In this document: positions 33,967-42,037 of the stretch, piece by piece | Numbering within the stretch: the stretch's first letter is position 1 | Layout: each line of letters begins with the position of its first letter | Assembly: GCF_001083785.1 (NCBI RefSeq) | Contig: NZ_LAVL01000004.1 | Location: 62,001-126,000 of the forward strand | DNA from: Nonomuraea sp. SBT364 | GTDB taxonomy: Bacteria > Actinomycetota > Actinomycetes > Streptosporangiales > Streptosporangiaceae | Direction: 5' to 3' | DNA length: 64,000 nucleotides | Notes under the pieces: model-generated | The model's input: the letters and a program-made list of their open reading frames with translations, nothing else | What the model was told of the DNA's origin: nothing | The model's database searches: none | Translations under genes and position numbers: made by a program

Positions 33967-35778
33967 TCATGGCTGCGGCACGGCCGGCATCTCCTCGGCG
34001 GCCAGCCGTTCCCGCGCGTACAGCCGCAGCAGCGGACTGATGTGGAACCGGCCCGGGATCTGCCTGCGCACCAGATGCGCCGCACCGAGCAGCTCGAGCA
34101 GGAACTCGGCCTCGTGAGGCGGCACCTCGAGCATGGCCGCGACGCTCTCCGGAGTGCAGTCGCCGTCCGGCACGAAGGCCAGCAGGCGGAAGAGCCGCTG
34201 CGCGGGAGCGGGCAGCGTGAGATAGGTGCGGTCGAAGGACGTACGTAGCGCCGCCGTCCGATCGCCCGTCACCGCGAGCAGGGAGAGCCGCGCGCGCGAG
34301 CGCAGCCCGGCCAGATAGCGCGCCCTCTCGGCGGGGGAGCGGCCCATCATGTTGGCCCCGGCCAGGCGCAGGGCCAACGGCAGGTCGTCGCAGAGCCTGG
34401 CGATCTCGGCCAGCAGGCCGTGAGGCGTCGTCCGGCCGATCAAGCCGGCCAGCAGGAGCGTGGCCTCGTCACGCCGCAGCGGCTCCAGCATCAGAACGCG
34501 GGCGTCCTCCAGCGCGGCCAGCCCCCAGAGGTTCGCTCCCGAGGTGACCAGGACCGCGCACTCGGTCGTCCCTGGCAACAGGGATCTGACCTGGGTCGCG
34601 TCGAAGGCATCATCCAGCACCAGCAGCACCGAGCGGTCGGCCAGCAGCGCGCGCAGCCGCCCCGCACGCGCGCCGAGGCCGTCCGGGATGTCCGCCCGGT
34701 CGAGCCCGGCCGAGATCAGCATCTCCGCCAGCACCTCCGCGGGGTCGCGAGGGCTTCCATCAGGGGTTCTCAGCCGGACGAACCACTGCCCGTCCGGGAA
34801 GGCGGTGCGCACCCGGTGCGCGACGTGGACGGCGAAGGCCGTCTTGCCCGTTCCGGGTCCGCCGCCCACGACCACGATCGGCACCACGCCCACATCCCGG
34901 TGCAGCAGCCGTGCCGTGGCCTCGGAAACCATCTCGGACCGTCCCACGTAGGTCCCCACGCCGAGCGGCAACTGGCATGCCGCGACCCACGACGGAGAGG
35001 AACCGTCGCCGTCCGGCTCACCGTCCGACAACGGCTCCCCACTGAGCACCTGCCGGTGAAGCCGCTGGAGACTCTCACCCGGTTCGATGCCGAGCTCATC
35101 GTGCAGCACCCGGCGCAGCCGCCGGAACGCGTCCAGGGCCTCCGCGTGCCGGCCGCTTCGATGCAGTGCCGTCATCAGCCAGCCCCACAGGCGCTCGTGC
35201 AGCGGGTGTTCCGCGGTGAGCGCGCGCAACTCCGCCAGCATCTGCCGATGCCGTCCGAGGGACAGTTCGGCGTCGATGCGACGTTCCACCGCGCTGAGCC
35301 GCTCCTCACCGAGGCTCTGCGCGGCCAAGCTCCGCAACCTCTCCGAAGGCACGTTCGCCAGGGCCGGACCTCGCCACAGGGCCAGGGCCTGGCGCAGCAG
35401 CGCTGCCTGAGTGGCCGGGCCGCTGCGCGTGAGCGACTCCGCCCGGACGACCAGATCACGGAAGCGGTGCAGGTCCAGGGCGAACCCGGGCACCTCGATC
35501 GAATAGCCGTCGCGCCGGGTGACGATCAGATCGGACACCTGGAGAGACGTGCGCAGCCGGGCCACATAGGTCTGCACCGTGCCACGTGCGTTGGCAGGCG
35601 GCGCACCGCTCCAGATGTAGTCGAACAGCTCCTCCATGGATACCGGGTAATTGGCCTTCAACAGGAGCGCGGCGAGCAGGATACGGTGCTTTCCCGCGGG
35701 TATCGGAACCTCCTTGCCCGCGAGCGTGACCTCCAGCGGTCCCAAAATGCGAAAGGTCACCTGGCCCTTCTCCGGCAC
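33967..35778 (-). CDS. AfsR/SARP-family regulator with NB-ARC ATPase domain
   Basis: A 603-aa regulator. Residues about 1-95 are the OmpR-like winged helix (FRILGPLEVTLAGKEVPIPA, GTVQTYVARLRTSL, RRDGYSIEVP), residues 100-250 the bacterial transcriptional activator domain BTAD, and residues about 275-540 an NB-ARC with Walker A VVGGGPGTGKTA and Walker B VLLVLDDAF. It stops before a C-terminal TPR region seen in full AfsR. GTG at 35778 has AGGAGA 6 nt upstream. SARP/AfsR proteins activate secondary-metabolite genes, but no biosynthetic cluster surrounds it here. Confidence 0.9.
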   Translation of the reverse strand: MPEKGQVTFRILGPLEVTLAGKEVPIPAGKHRILLAALLLKANYPVSMEELFDYIWSGAPPANARGTVQTYVARLRTSLQVSDLIVTRRDGYSIEVPGFALDLHRFRDLVVRAESLTRSGPATQAALLRQALALWRGPALANVPSERLRSLAAQSLGEERLSAVERRIDAELSLGRHRQMLAELRALTAEHPLHERLWGWLMTALHRSGRHAEALDAFRRLRRVLHDELGIEPGESLQRLHRQVLSGEPLSDGEPDGDGSSPSWVAACQLPLGVGTYVGRSEMVSEATARLLHRDVGVVPIVVVGGGPGTGKTAFAVHVAHRVRTAFPDGQWFVRLRTPDGSPRDPAEVLAEMLISAGLDRADIPDGLGARAGRLRALLADRSVLLVLDDAFDATQVRSLLPGTTECAVLVTSGANLWGLAALEDARVLMLEPLRRDEATLLLAGLIGRTTPHGLLAEIARLCDDLPLALRLAGANMMGRSPAERARYLAGLRSRARLSLLAVTGDRTAALRTSFDRTYLTLPAPAQRLFRLLAFVPDGDCTPESVAAMLEVPPHEAEFLLELLGAAHLVRRQIPGRFHISPLLRLYARERLAAEEMPAVPQP

Positions 35779-36016
35779 GGATTCTCCTACAGCGTGGGTT
35801 CCGCGATTCTTGCGCGGATTCTATTGACGCATAGGACGCTAGCCACTGTTCTCCGCAGGTGACCTTGATCGATCGCGAATGGCTAGAAAAAGAGGCAAGA
35901 ATGGCGTGAACGGCACGGATATGGGACGAGCCGCAGACAGGGACTGCTGTGGCTGTCCCGGCATCGTCGCGCACGGCACCGACCAAAAGATCTTACTGTG
36001 GTATTAGGATGCGACC
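35779..36016. promoter_or_regulatory. divergent promoter region, SARP regulator / antitoxin
   Basis: This 238-bp interval is AT-richer than its flanks. On the minus strand TAGAAT (complement of 35818-35823) is a good -10 for the regulator. On the plus strand TATTAG near 36001 could be the -10 for the antitoxin gene at 36017. No repeats were defined. Confidence 0.4.
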
Positions 36017-36271
36017 ATGGCCGCCAAAGACACCGTGAGCGTCACTCTGGATCACGAGCTGGTCGAGTACGCCAAGACCCAGACCGGCTCCCTGTCCGCC
36101 TACGTCAACGAGGCCCTGGCCGCCAAGGTCCGCGAGGATCGCCGCCGCCGGGCGATCCTGCAGGCCCACCGCGACCGCGCGCACGCCAGCGCCGATCATC
36201 CGCTCGTGGAGCGCAGGATGGCCCACGTCGCCCAGCAGCTCGCCGCCCTCGCCGCAGAAGGGGCAAAGTGA
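36017..36271 (+). CDS. VapB-like antitoxin
   Basis: An 84-aa small protein: DTVSVTLDHELVEYAKTQTG, then SLSAYVNEALAAKVREDRRR. The ribbon-helix-helix-like N-terminus and a charged C-terminal tail are those of CopG/VapB antitoxins. It overlaps the PIN gene by GTGA at 36268-36271, the standard type II toxin-antitoxin organisation. It should bind the toxin and repress the promoter. Confidence 0.8.
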   Translation: MAAKDTVSVTLDHELVEYAKTQTGSLSAYVNEALAAKVREDRRRRAILQAHRDRAHASADHPLVERRMAHVAQQLAALAAEGAK

Positions 36272-36687
36272 CCCTGCCACCTCTCATCCTCGACACCGGC
36301 GTCCTGGTGGAGCTGGCGCGCGGCGACCTCAACCTCATGGAGATGGTCGCCCGCTGGGACGAGCAGGGCCAGCCGATGGTCATGTCCGTCGTCGCCATCG
36401 CCGCCGCCGCGCGGGATTCCGGCTCCAAGGACTCCACGGACCTTCTGCTCGGCATCGCCACCATGGACCGGATCACGGTGGCGGGGCTCCGCGAACCCGA
36501 GCACGGCATCACCCTGGCGTCCGTACTCAGCCGGACCGACCTCGACTGGGGCGACGCCCACATCGCCGCGCTGGCCGACACCTCCGTCTGCCCGATCCTC
36601 ACCCTCGACGGCTCACACTGGACCGCCGCCGTCCGGGCGTTCGAGGAGCCGCTGCACGTCATCGAGATCTCCGACCCCCCCGAGTGA
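36268..36687 (+). CDS. PIN-domain protein (VapC-like toxin)
   Basis: A 139-aa PIN-domain protein. The first acidic residue is D9 in LILDTGVLVELA; D96 (GDAHIAALA) and D114 (ILTLDGSHW) fill the C-terminal positions. The usual second acid, normally Glu in a V-x-x-V-x-A-E-V pattern near residue 47, is Ala here (SVVAIAAAAR), so RNase activity may be reduced or use a shifted ligand. GTG at 36268 overlaps the antitoxin stop. It presumably cleaves RNA and is blocked by the upstream protein. Confidence 0.82.
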   Translation: MTLPPLILDTGVLVELARGDLNLMEMVARWDEQGQPMVMSVVAIAAAARDSGSKDSTDLLLGIATMDRITVAGLREPEHGITLASVLSRTDLDWGDAHIAALADTSVCPILTLDGSHWTAAVRAFEEPLHVIEISDPPE

Positions 36688-36726
36688 ACGCCTGGCGGCG
36701 TGGAGATCGGCTCGCCCGGCGCCCTC

Positions 36727-37554
36727 CTACGCGGCCACTCCGGCCAGTAGCTCGTCGGTGAGGCGGGACAGCCGTCCGGCGTCCCTGGAGGAGAAGAGCT
36801 TGCCGCGCACATTCAGCTCGGTGAACAGGTTGAACGCGGTCAGGGGCGGCGTCGGCGGATCATCGAGCACCCGCAGGAGCGGCGGGACCACGTCGGTCGC
36901 GGGTTTCGCCCTCAAGCGCTGCTGCCGGAGATGGGCGGCGGTCTGCGGGTCGAACTCACCCGCGTAACTGGTCGCCGTGGTGCTGGGATGGAAGAGGACG
37001 TACCGCACCGGCCCGTCGCCGTGCCGTTCGGCGAAGCTCACGCCGAGCAGATCGTTCAGGCGCCCGGTCATGAACATCGCGTGCACCAGGTCGTACCGGC
37101 GGGCGCTCTGCAGATCGTCCCAGGAGATCGGCGTGTCATGGCCGGGACCGGCGACATTGACGATCACCGGCCGCTCCGCCTTCTCCAGCTGGCCGAGCAG
37201 CCCGTAGCTGAACAGCAGGCGGCTCAGGTAGAACAGGGCGAAGTTGTCCTCGAACCCCTCGGCGGTCACCGACCGCCTGGACCGCATGAACCGTGCGCAC
37301 AGCACCACGCCGTCGATGACCGGAAACGCCTCGGCGAGCCTGCCCATGGTGTGGCGGGTGCTGGAGACCAGGCTGAGGTCGGCCTTGACGAACTCCGCAC
37401 TCCCCGGCGCCGAGGCGGCCTCGGCCACGAGACGCTCGCCCTTCGCCGGATCGGTCCCGATCACCACGGCCCTGTCGCCTCGTGAGAACAGCGTGCGGGC
37501 CAGCGCCGCACCGATGCCGTCGGTGCCGCCGGTGATCACATACGTCTTCATCAT
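36727..37554 (-). CDS. SDR-family protein with altered active site
   Basis: A 275-aa Rossmann protein related to retinol-dehydrogenase-like SDRs: VITGGTDGIGAALARTLFSR, ADLSLVSSTR, then VIVNVAGPG. The catalytic Y-x-x-S-K is replaced by F-M-T-G-R (in YDLVHAMFMTGRLNDLLG) and the usual Ser-Ser of strand 5 by V-A-G. The cofactor-binding half looks intact, so it may bind NAD(P) without classical catalysis. The upstream region 37575-37620 contains AT-rich repeats (ACTGGTAAG, AGTTAGGTAGT) that may bind a regulator. Confidence 0.8.
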   Translation of the reverse strand: MMKTYVITGGTDGIGAALARTLFSRGDRAVVIGTDPAKGERLVAEAASAPGSAEFVKADLSLVSSTRHTMGRLAEAFPVIDGVVLCARFMRSRRSVTAEGFEDNFALFYLSRLLFSYGLLGQLEKAERPVIVNVAGPGHDTPISWDDLQSARRYDLVHAMFMTGRLNDLLGVSFAERHGDGPVRYVLFHPSTTATSYAGEFDPQTAAHLRQQRLRAKPATDVVPPLLRVLDDPPTPPLTAFNLFTELNVRGKLFSSRDAGRLSRLTDELLAGVAA

Positions 37555-37744
37555 CCCAGCCCTCCAGGGCGTCGTGAGTCCATCAAACCATACTGGTAAG
37601 TCTAGTTAGGTAGTCATACGAGTCAAGCCGCATGGCAGGAATATGGCGGTGTTCGGCAGCGCAGCCGCTGGCCACGACGGTTCAGTACTGCCAGCCTCCT
37701 CTGAGCACGGCCAGCAGTGTTGATCAACGATTGAAGGCGATGAC

Positions 37745-39118
37745 GTGGCACAACCGCCCTACGGCCCGCCCCCGCGAGGAGCGTACCCACCGCCGAAGCG
37801 CCGGCGGCGCAGCGGACCGGTCGCCTGGATCATCGCCGCAGGGCTGGCGGGCGTCCTCGTCATCGCTCTCGTCATCGTCGCGGGCGTCCTGGTGAAGGGA
37901 TACACCGCGCGGAAGCTCGTGGCTCCATCCGCCACGAAGACGCAGGAGGCCAAGCCGGCCGACACCAAGCTGCGGACGGTTCCCCGCAAGGGCTACCGCG
38001 ACCTTTCCGACGGGACAGCCGATCCCGCGCCGCTGGTGGAGAGAACAAGCCACGCGCCCGTGCGATACGGCGGCACGCCGGTGATCCCGGCCTGCGCGCT
38101 CCTGACGCTCGCCGACCTGACCAAGCACGAATTGCTCCTCAGCCCCAATCCGCTGGGAGCCTCCTATCGCCGGTCCGTTTTCGACGGCCAAGGACGGGGG
38201 GCCGTGGACAAAGGCAGTCAGCTCTTCTTCCCCGTCACGCCGCCCAACTCCTGCCGATACCTGATCGAGCCGAAAGGGCAGGTGGAGATCGAGGTATTCC
38301 AGGAGGCGTACACGACGCCCTCGGCGATGGTGCACGAATTCAAAAGATTCAGCCCCCGCCCGGCCATCGGGGGAGTCTCGGTACGGCAAGGCAAGACCTA
38401 CGGGACCGACGAGGCGACCGCCTATGGCAAATACGGGCTACGGCTGGGCAGGACGGCGGTGCGGCTGACGACGATGCTGCCCCGCGGTGCCGATGTGGGC
38501 AGCATCGAACAGGCCGTGCTGGCCACGGTCGCGAGCAATCTGAGACGAGTGTCGCGCAGCCCCACGGGGACCCCTGCCGTGATCTACGACAGCCCGCTGC
38601 TCACGTCCGAGCCTGCCCCGCCCTGCGCCGCGCTCCGGGCCGAAGACATCCAGGCACACTTCGGCCGGCCGTCAGCGCCTTTCGCGGAGGAACTGTACGG
38701 GTCTGCGGTAGGCCGTACGGACTTCAGCAGCGGAATGACGGGCATCGCCGACGATACGGAATACGCCTACACCTACACCGAATGCAAGAGGTTCACCGGC
38801 GCGGACGCGGGGGACCCGCACACGCTCACGATGGCCATCACCAGCTACACCGCCGATACGGCCGCCGATCACGCCATGACCATCGGCCGGCGAGTGGAGG
38901 CGGGAAAGCCGTTGAAGGCCGCCCTGGCCGCGGACGCCTACTGCGTGACCAGGAGATACGCACGACCGGCAGGCGCACTGGTGATCCGGCAAGGCCGGTT
39001 CGTGGTGATCTTCTCCGTGACCGACCCCGGCCTGCCCTCGGCCGGCGTCGAGCCCGGCAAGCAGTGCGAAAGCATGCGAGACCTGGCCGAGCGGGCGGCG
39101 AGCCGGCTGAAGGGCTAG
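37745..39118 (+). CDS. membrane-anchored protein of unknown function
   Basis: A 457-aa protein with a proline-rich basic N-terminus (PPYGPPPRGAYPPPKRRRR), one membrane helix at about 26-51 (VAWIIAAGLAGVLVIALVIV) and a large extracellular part with cysteines in IPACALL, NSCRYL, APPCAAL, YTECKRF, AYCVTR and GKQCES. The external part seems to contain two similar halves, each starting with a C-A-x-L motif and D-L/D-I helix, as in DUF3558-like lipoproteins. GTG start at 37745. I do not assign a function. Confidence 0.75.
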   Translation: MAQPPYGPPPRGAYPPPKRRRRSGPVAWIIAAGLAGVLVIALVIVAGVLVKGYTARKLVAPSATKTQEAKPADTKLRTVPRKGYRDLSDGTADPAPLVERTSHAPVRYGGTPVIPACALLTLADLTKHELLLSPNPLGASYRRSVFDGQGRGAVDKGSQLFFPVTPPNSCRYLIEPKGQVEIEVFQEAYTTPSAMVHEFKRFSPRPAIGGVSVRQGKTYGTDEATAYGKYGLRLGRTAVRLTTMLPRGADVGSIEQAVLATVASNLRRVSRSPTGTPAVIYDSPLLTSEPAPPCAALRAEDIQAHFGRPSAPFAEELYGSAVGRTDFSSGMTGIADDTEYAYTYTECKRFTGADAGDPHTLTMAITSYTADTAADHAMTIGRRVEAGKPLKAALAADAYCVTRRYARPAGALVIRQGRFVVIFSVTDPGLPSAGVEPGKQCESMRDLAERAASRLKG

Positions 39119-39137
39119 AGGGTACCGCGCGGCATGC

Positions 39138-39785
39138 TCACTCGACAGGCCGCGACCCGGCGACCGCGAACGCCCGCAGGAAAGTGTGGACCGCGGCGCG
39201 AGAGAGATCGCGCAGCTCGGCGATGGGGACGTGCCGAGTGCCGAGGCGCGCCCGTCTGTCCATCGGGCCGGTCAGCAGGGCGAAGAACTGCTCGGCGGCC
39301 AGGAGCGGATCGGGGGTGCGCAGGCGCCCGGCGACGGTGAGGCGCGCGAGCCGATCGGCCAGGGCTTCGGCGATGCGGTCGGCCGCGCGGGTGTGGATGA
39401 TGTCGAGAAGATCGGGGAACTGGTTGAGCTCGGCGGACAGCAGCCGGCGCAGCGCCCAAGATCGGTCGTCGCAGTAGCACTGGAGCAGGCGGAGGCCGAC
39501 GCCTTCGAGGGTGGCGCGGAGGTCGTGACCACGATCGGTCAGCCGGTCGACCGCGGTCAGATTGTCGGCCAGTGCCTGGTCGGCGGAGGCGGCGACGGCC
39601 TCACGAAGCAGGGTCTCCTTGTCGCCGAAGTGGCTGTACACGGTGGCCTTGGCCACTCCCGCCTCCGCCGCGATCACGTCCACGCCGGCCTGGGCGTATC
39701 CCGCGCGGGCGAAGACAGCGAACGCGGCGTCGAGGATCGCCTGCCGCTTGTCGATCCGGCCCCGGGCGGCGACGGCTGCACACAT
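39138..39785 (-). CDS. TetR-family repressor (AcrR-like)
   Basis: A 215-aa regulator. HTH: RQAILDAAFAVFARAGYAQA and IAAEAGVAKATVYSHFGDKE (residues about 15-58), with a TetR_C_7/AefR-like C-terminal domain (RRLLSAELNQFPDLLDIIHT, LLAAEQFFALLTGPMD). ATG at 39785 or 39797. Its start is 44-56 bp from a perfect 22-bp inverted repeat (39829-39878). No divergent or downstream target gene is left: the next gene is the end of the M23 peptidase in the same direction. Confidence 0.88.
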   Translation of the reverse strand: MCAAVAARGRIDKRQAILDAAFAVFARAGYAQAGVDVIAAEAGVAKATVYSHFGDKETLLREAVAASADQALADNLTAVDRLTDRGHDLRATLEGVGLRLLQCYCDDRSWALRRLLSAELNQFPDLLDIIHTRAADRIAEALADRLARLTVAGRLRTPDPLLAAEQFFALLTGPMDRRARLGTRHVPIAELRDLSRAAVHTFLRAFAVAGSRPVE

Positions 39786-39828
39786 GGCCGCCAGCATACG
39801 CGCCGGCCCGCCGTACCAGACTCACGAG

Positions 39829-39878
39829 TCCTGCCCTATACCAGACAGAACATCAATTCTGTCTGGTATAGGGCAGGA
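39829..39878. promoter_or_regulatory. perfect 22-bp inverted repeat upstream of the TetR gene
   Basis: Arms 39829-39850 and 39857-39878 are exact complements around the spacer CATCAA. Each arm holds the half-site TACCAGAC (TTCTGTCTGGTA complement). A third copy TACCAGAC lies at 39814-39821. The two half-sites have the look of a TetR operator, doubled. Confidence 0.7.
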
Positions 39879-39901
39879 GCGCCGCATCTGCTACGGAGGC
39901 G

Positions 39902-40759
39902 TCATGTGCAGTCGCGGATGTCGTTGCCGTTGTTGTCCTTGGCCTGGTCGTTGCCCCAGCGCGACAGGTAGTAGGCCGACACCCACTGGTTCTGCCACGG
40001 GTTGCCCGAGTCCAGATCGGTTTTCAGCCACCAGTGGTTGTAGTCGCCGCCGACCTGGACGAGAGGTCCCCAGACGCGGCAGTAGACATAGTTGGTCCCC
40101 CGCAGCAGGGTCCCGGTCCGGGCGCCGCCCGGCGTGGCGTGCCCGGGGGCGTCGGCGAAGGTGTCCACCCAGTAGCGGCCGGGCGTGCCCCCGCCGCAGT
40201 TGTTGCTGGTCTCGAAGTGCTGGTTGTACGACCAGGTCACGGGAATGGCGTGCCCGTTGACCGCCGCCTGCACGACGGCGCCGTTCAGCCGTTGTTCGAA
40301 GTGCAGGTGAGCGCCGGTCGTGGCGCTACCGGTGTTCCCGACGGCGCCGATCTGCTGGCCCTGGCTGACCGCGGCGCCGACGCCGACCGCCCGGCTCGCC
40401 AGATGAAGGTAGCGAGTCACCCAGCCGCCTCCGTGGTCGACGACGATGGTGTTGCCCGCGTCGGCGAAGAAGGTCGACGTCACCACGGTGCCGGCGGCGG
40501 AGGCCAGGGCGGGGGTGCCCCACGTCGCGCCGCTGACCGAGATCATGTCGACCATGAACTGGCTGGCGTGCCCGCTGTGGGTGGAGGTCGTCCATCGCTC
40601 ACCGCAGGGCACGGGAAGCTGGAACGGCGGAGCGGCGAAGGTCGCGCCGTCGTCCGCCTGCTGGGCGTACGCGCCGGCCGGGGCGAGGAGAAGGGCGGCG
40701 GAGAGCGCCGCGAGGATCGTAACGAGGCGGGATAAGAGCTGACGGGTACGGGTTGTCAC
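39902..40759 (-). CDS. M23-family (LytM) peptidoglycan DD-metalloendopeptidase, secreted
   Basis: A 285-aa secreted enzyme. GTG at 40759 with GGAGGA 6 nt upstream; the longer frame is out of place. Signal peptide of about 32 residues (LVTILAALSAALLLAPAGAYAQ). Zn ligands: H64 with D71 (HASQFMVD) and H151-L-H153 (TGAHLHFE); catalytic H119 in YLHL. The C-terminal 95 residues (TGTLLRGTNYVYCRVWG, WWLKTDLDSG) are an SH3-like wall-binding domain. It cleaves peptide cross-links of the cell wall. The gene directly follows a degenerate subtilisin gene in the same direction. Confidence 0.88.
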   Translation of the reverse strand: MTTRTRQLLSRLVTILAALSAALLLAPAGAYAQQADDGATFAAPPFQLPVPCGERWTTSTHSGHASQFMVDMISVSGATWGTPALASAAGTVVTSTFFADAGNTIVVDHGGGWVTRYLHLASRAVGVGAAVSQGQQIGAVGNTGSATTGAHLHFEQRLNGAVVQAAVNGHAIPVTWSYNQHFETSNNCGGGTPGRYWVDTFADAPGHATPGGARTGTLLRGTNYVYCRVWGPLVQVGGDYNHWWLKTDLDSGNPWQNQWVSAYYLSRWGNDQAKDNNGNDIRDCT

Positions 40760-40800
40760 GGTGGTTCCTCCGATGGGGGGTGAGGGACGTGCCGGAATCT

Positions 40801-41724
40801 TCAGGACCCTGGCGAACCTACGTACAGCATCAGATCGGGGGCCCCGCGCGAAGGGTTGCGGATCAGGCCGGGTGTGGCGTTGTCCACCAGGGCTCGGTGG
40901 ACTTGGGCGGGGGTCCAGGTCGGCTGTTCGGACAGGATGAGAGCGGCGGCTCCGGCTGCCAGGCCGGCCGAGTTGAGTGTGGGGGCGTATTCGTCGCTGC
41001 CGCCGCCGACGGCCATGGTGGAGAACCAGGCGAAGAGGTCGACGTTGGGTCCGGTGCGGGTGATGCTCGACTCGATGGTGTCTCCCCAGGTCCGCCCTAC
41101 GGTGATGGCTTCGGGGAGGCGGGCGGGTGACACCTTGGTCGAGTCCCGGTCGCCGGTCGGGCCGACCGCACCGGAGTCGGTGACCAGCGTGACACCGCTG
41201 TCGATGAGGCGGAGCGCGGCCGCGTCCACGGCGGGATCCGCGTCGAGGGTGACGTTGAGGACGGCCACCGCTGGTTTGACGGCGTTCGCCCGCACCCAGT
41301 CCAGGCCCTGGACGAGGCGTTGCGGGGTGGTCGTGGGCGCGCACGCCATGATGCGCACCCCGACGATCCGCACCTCCTTGGCCACCCCGTGCCTGGTGCC
41401 GCCCACGGCGCTGGCCAGGCCGGTGCCCCAGTTGTCGTAGGAGGGGCAGGAGGAGTCGGTGAAGTCGGGGCCGTTGACGGCTCGGCCACCGAACGTGGTG
41501 TGCGTCGTGGCGATCCTGTCCCCCAGGACGTAGGCGTGCACGTCATGCGCGGTCGTCCGCCACGAGAACGATCCGGAAGGCTGAAGGTCGCGCTGGTCCA
41601 GGACATCCAACGCCCTGGGAGGGGCGGTCTGGGTACCGGCGGAACGCGGCCCGGGAACGACCAGCCCGCTGCAGAGCAGCCCAATCAGGGCCTGCGCCCG
41701 GATGCGGCGTCGTGTCCTCATCAT
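40801..41724 (-). CDS. subtilisin-like (S8) protein without catalytic residues, secreted
   Basis: A 307-aa protein that follows the peptidase S8 fold: VHAYVLGDRIATTHTTFGGR, NVTLDADPAVDAAALRLIDS, VTLVTDSGAVG, PEAITVGRTWGD and NSAGLAAGAAALILSE. The canonical catalytic residues are changed: the Asp of Y-V-x-D-T-G is Gly here (YVLGDR), the GHGTHVAG histidine stretch is NWGTGLAS, and the Ser of GTSMATPHVAG is replaced (TLNSAGLAAG). N-terminal MRTRRRIRAQALIGLLCSGL looks like a signal peptide. It may bind peptides or a wall partner. It precedes the M23 peptidase by 41 bp, suggesting co-transcription. Confidence 0.8.
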   Translation of the reverse strand: MMRTRRRIRAQALIGLLCSGLVVPGPRSAGTQTAPPRALDVLDQRDLQPSGSFSWRTTAHDVHAYVLGDRIATTHTTFGGRAVNGPDFTDSSCPSYDNWGTGLASAVGGTRHGVAKEVRIVGVRIMACAPTTTPQRLVQGLDWVRANAVKPAVAVLNVTLDADPAVDAAALRLIDSGVTLVTDSGAVGPTGDRDSTKVSPARLPEAITVGRTWGDTIESSITRTGPNVDLFAWFSTMAVGGGSDEYAPTLNSAGLAAGAAALILSEQPTWTPAQVHRALVDNATPGLIRNPSRGAPDLMLYVGSPGS

Positions 41725-42037
41725 GGTCTCCTTGTCACAGTGATCGTTTGAAGATCTGTCCAGGAGCGGAGGTGGAACGACTTGGTGGAAGGCCGCGGTG
41801 AGGCTCGCCCCGGCCCGGTCGACGTGTGCCGCGAGCTGATTCAGGGAGTTATGGCCGAAACAGGTGCCACCGGAGAAGGCAGGGCTGCCATGACACGGCG
41901 GCGTGGGTCTCCAGGGTTCGACACGCCCGAACGTTGGGCGATCGCGGCAATCGTATGCGGCGCCTCAGCTGGATGACAGCTCATCTTCTGCCATTAATCG
42001 ACGCATGACTGCCAGTTCGAGGTGGTCGGGGGCGCCC
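41725..42037. other. 313-bp stretch without a gene
   Basis: It separates the start of the S8-like gene from the end of the GntR gene. A readable plus-strand frame (41782-41976) has no match or ribosome site. It should hold the leftward promoter of the S8/M23 gene pair. Confidence 0.35.

Noticed and set aside
33967..35778. Antibiotic biosynthetic cluster next to the SARP gene
   Set aside because: No PKS, NRPS, terpene or RiPP genes occur within the window.
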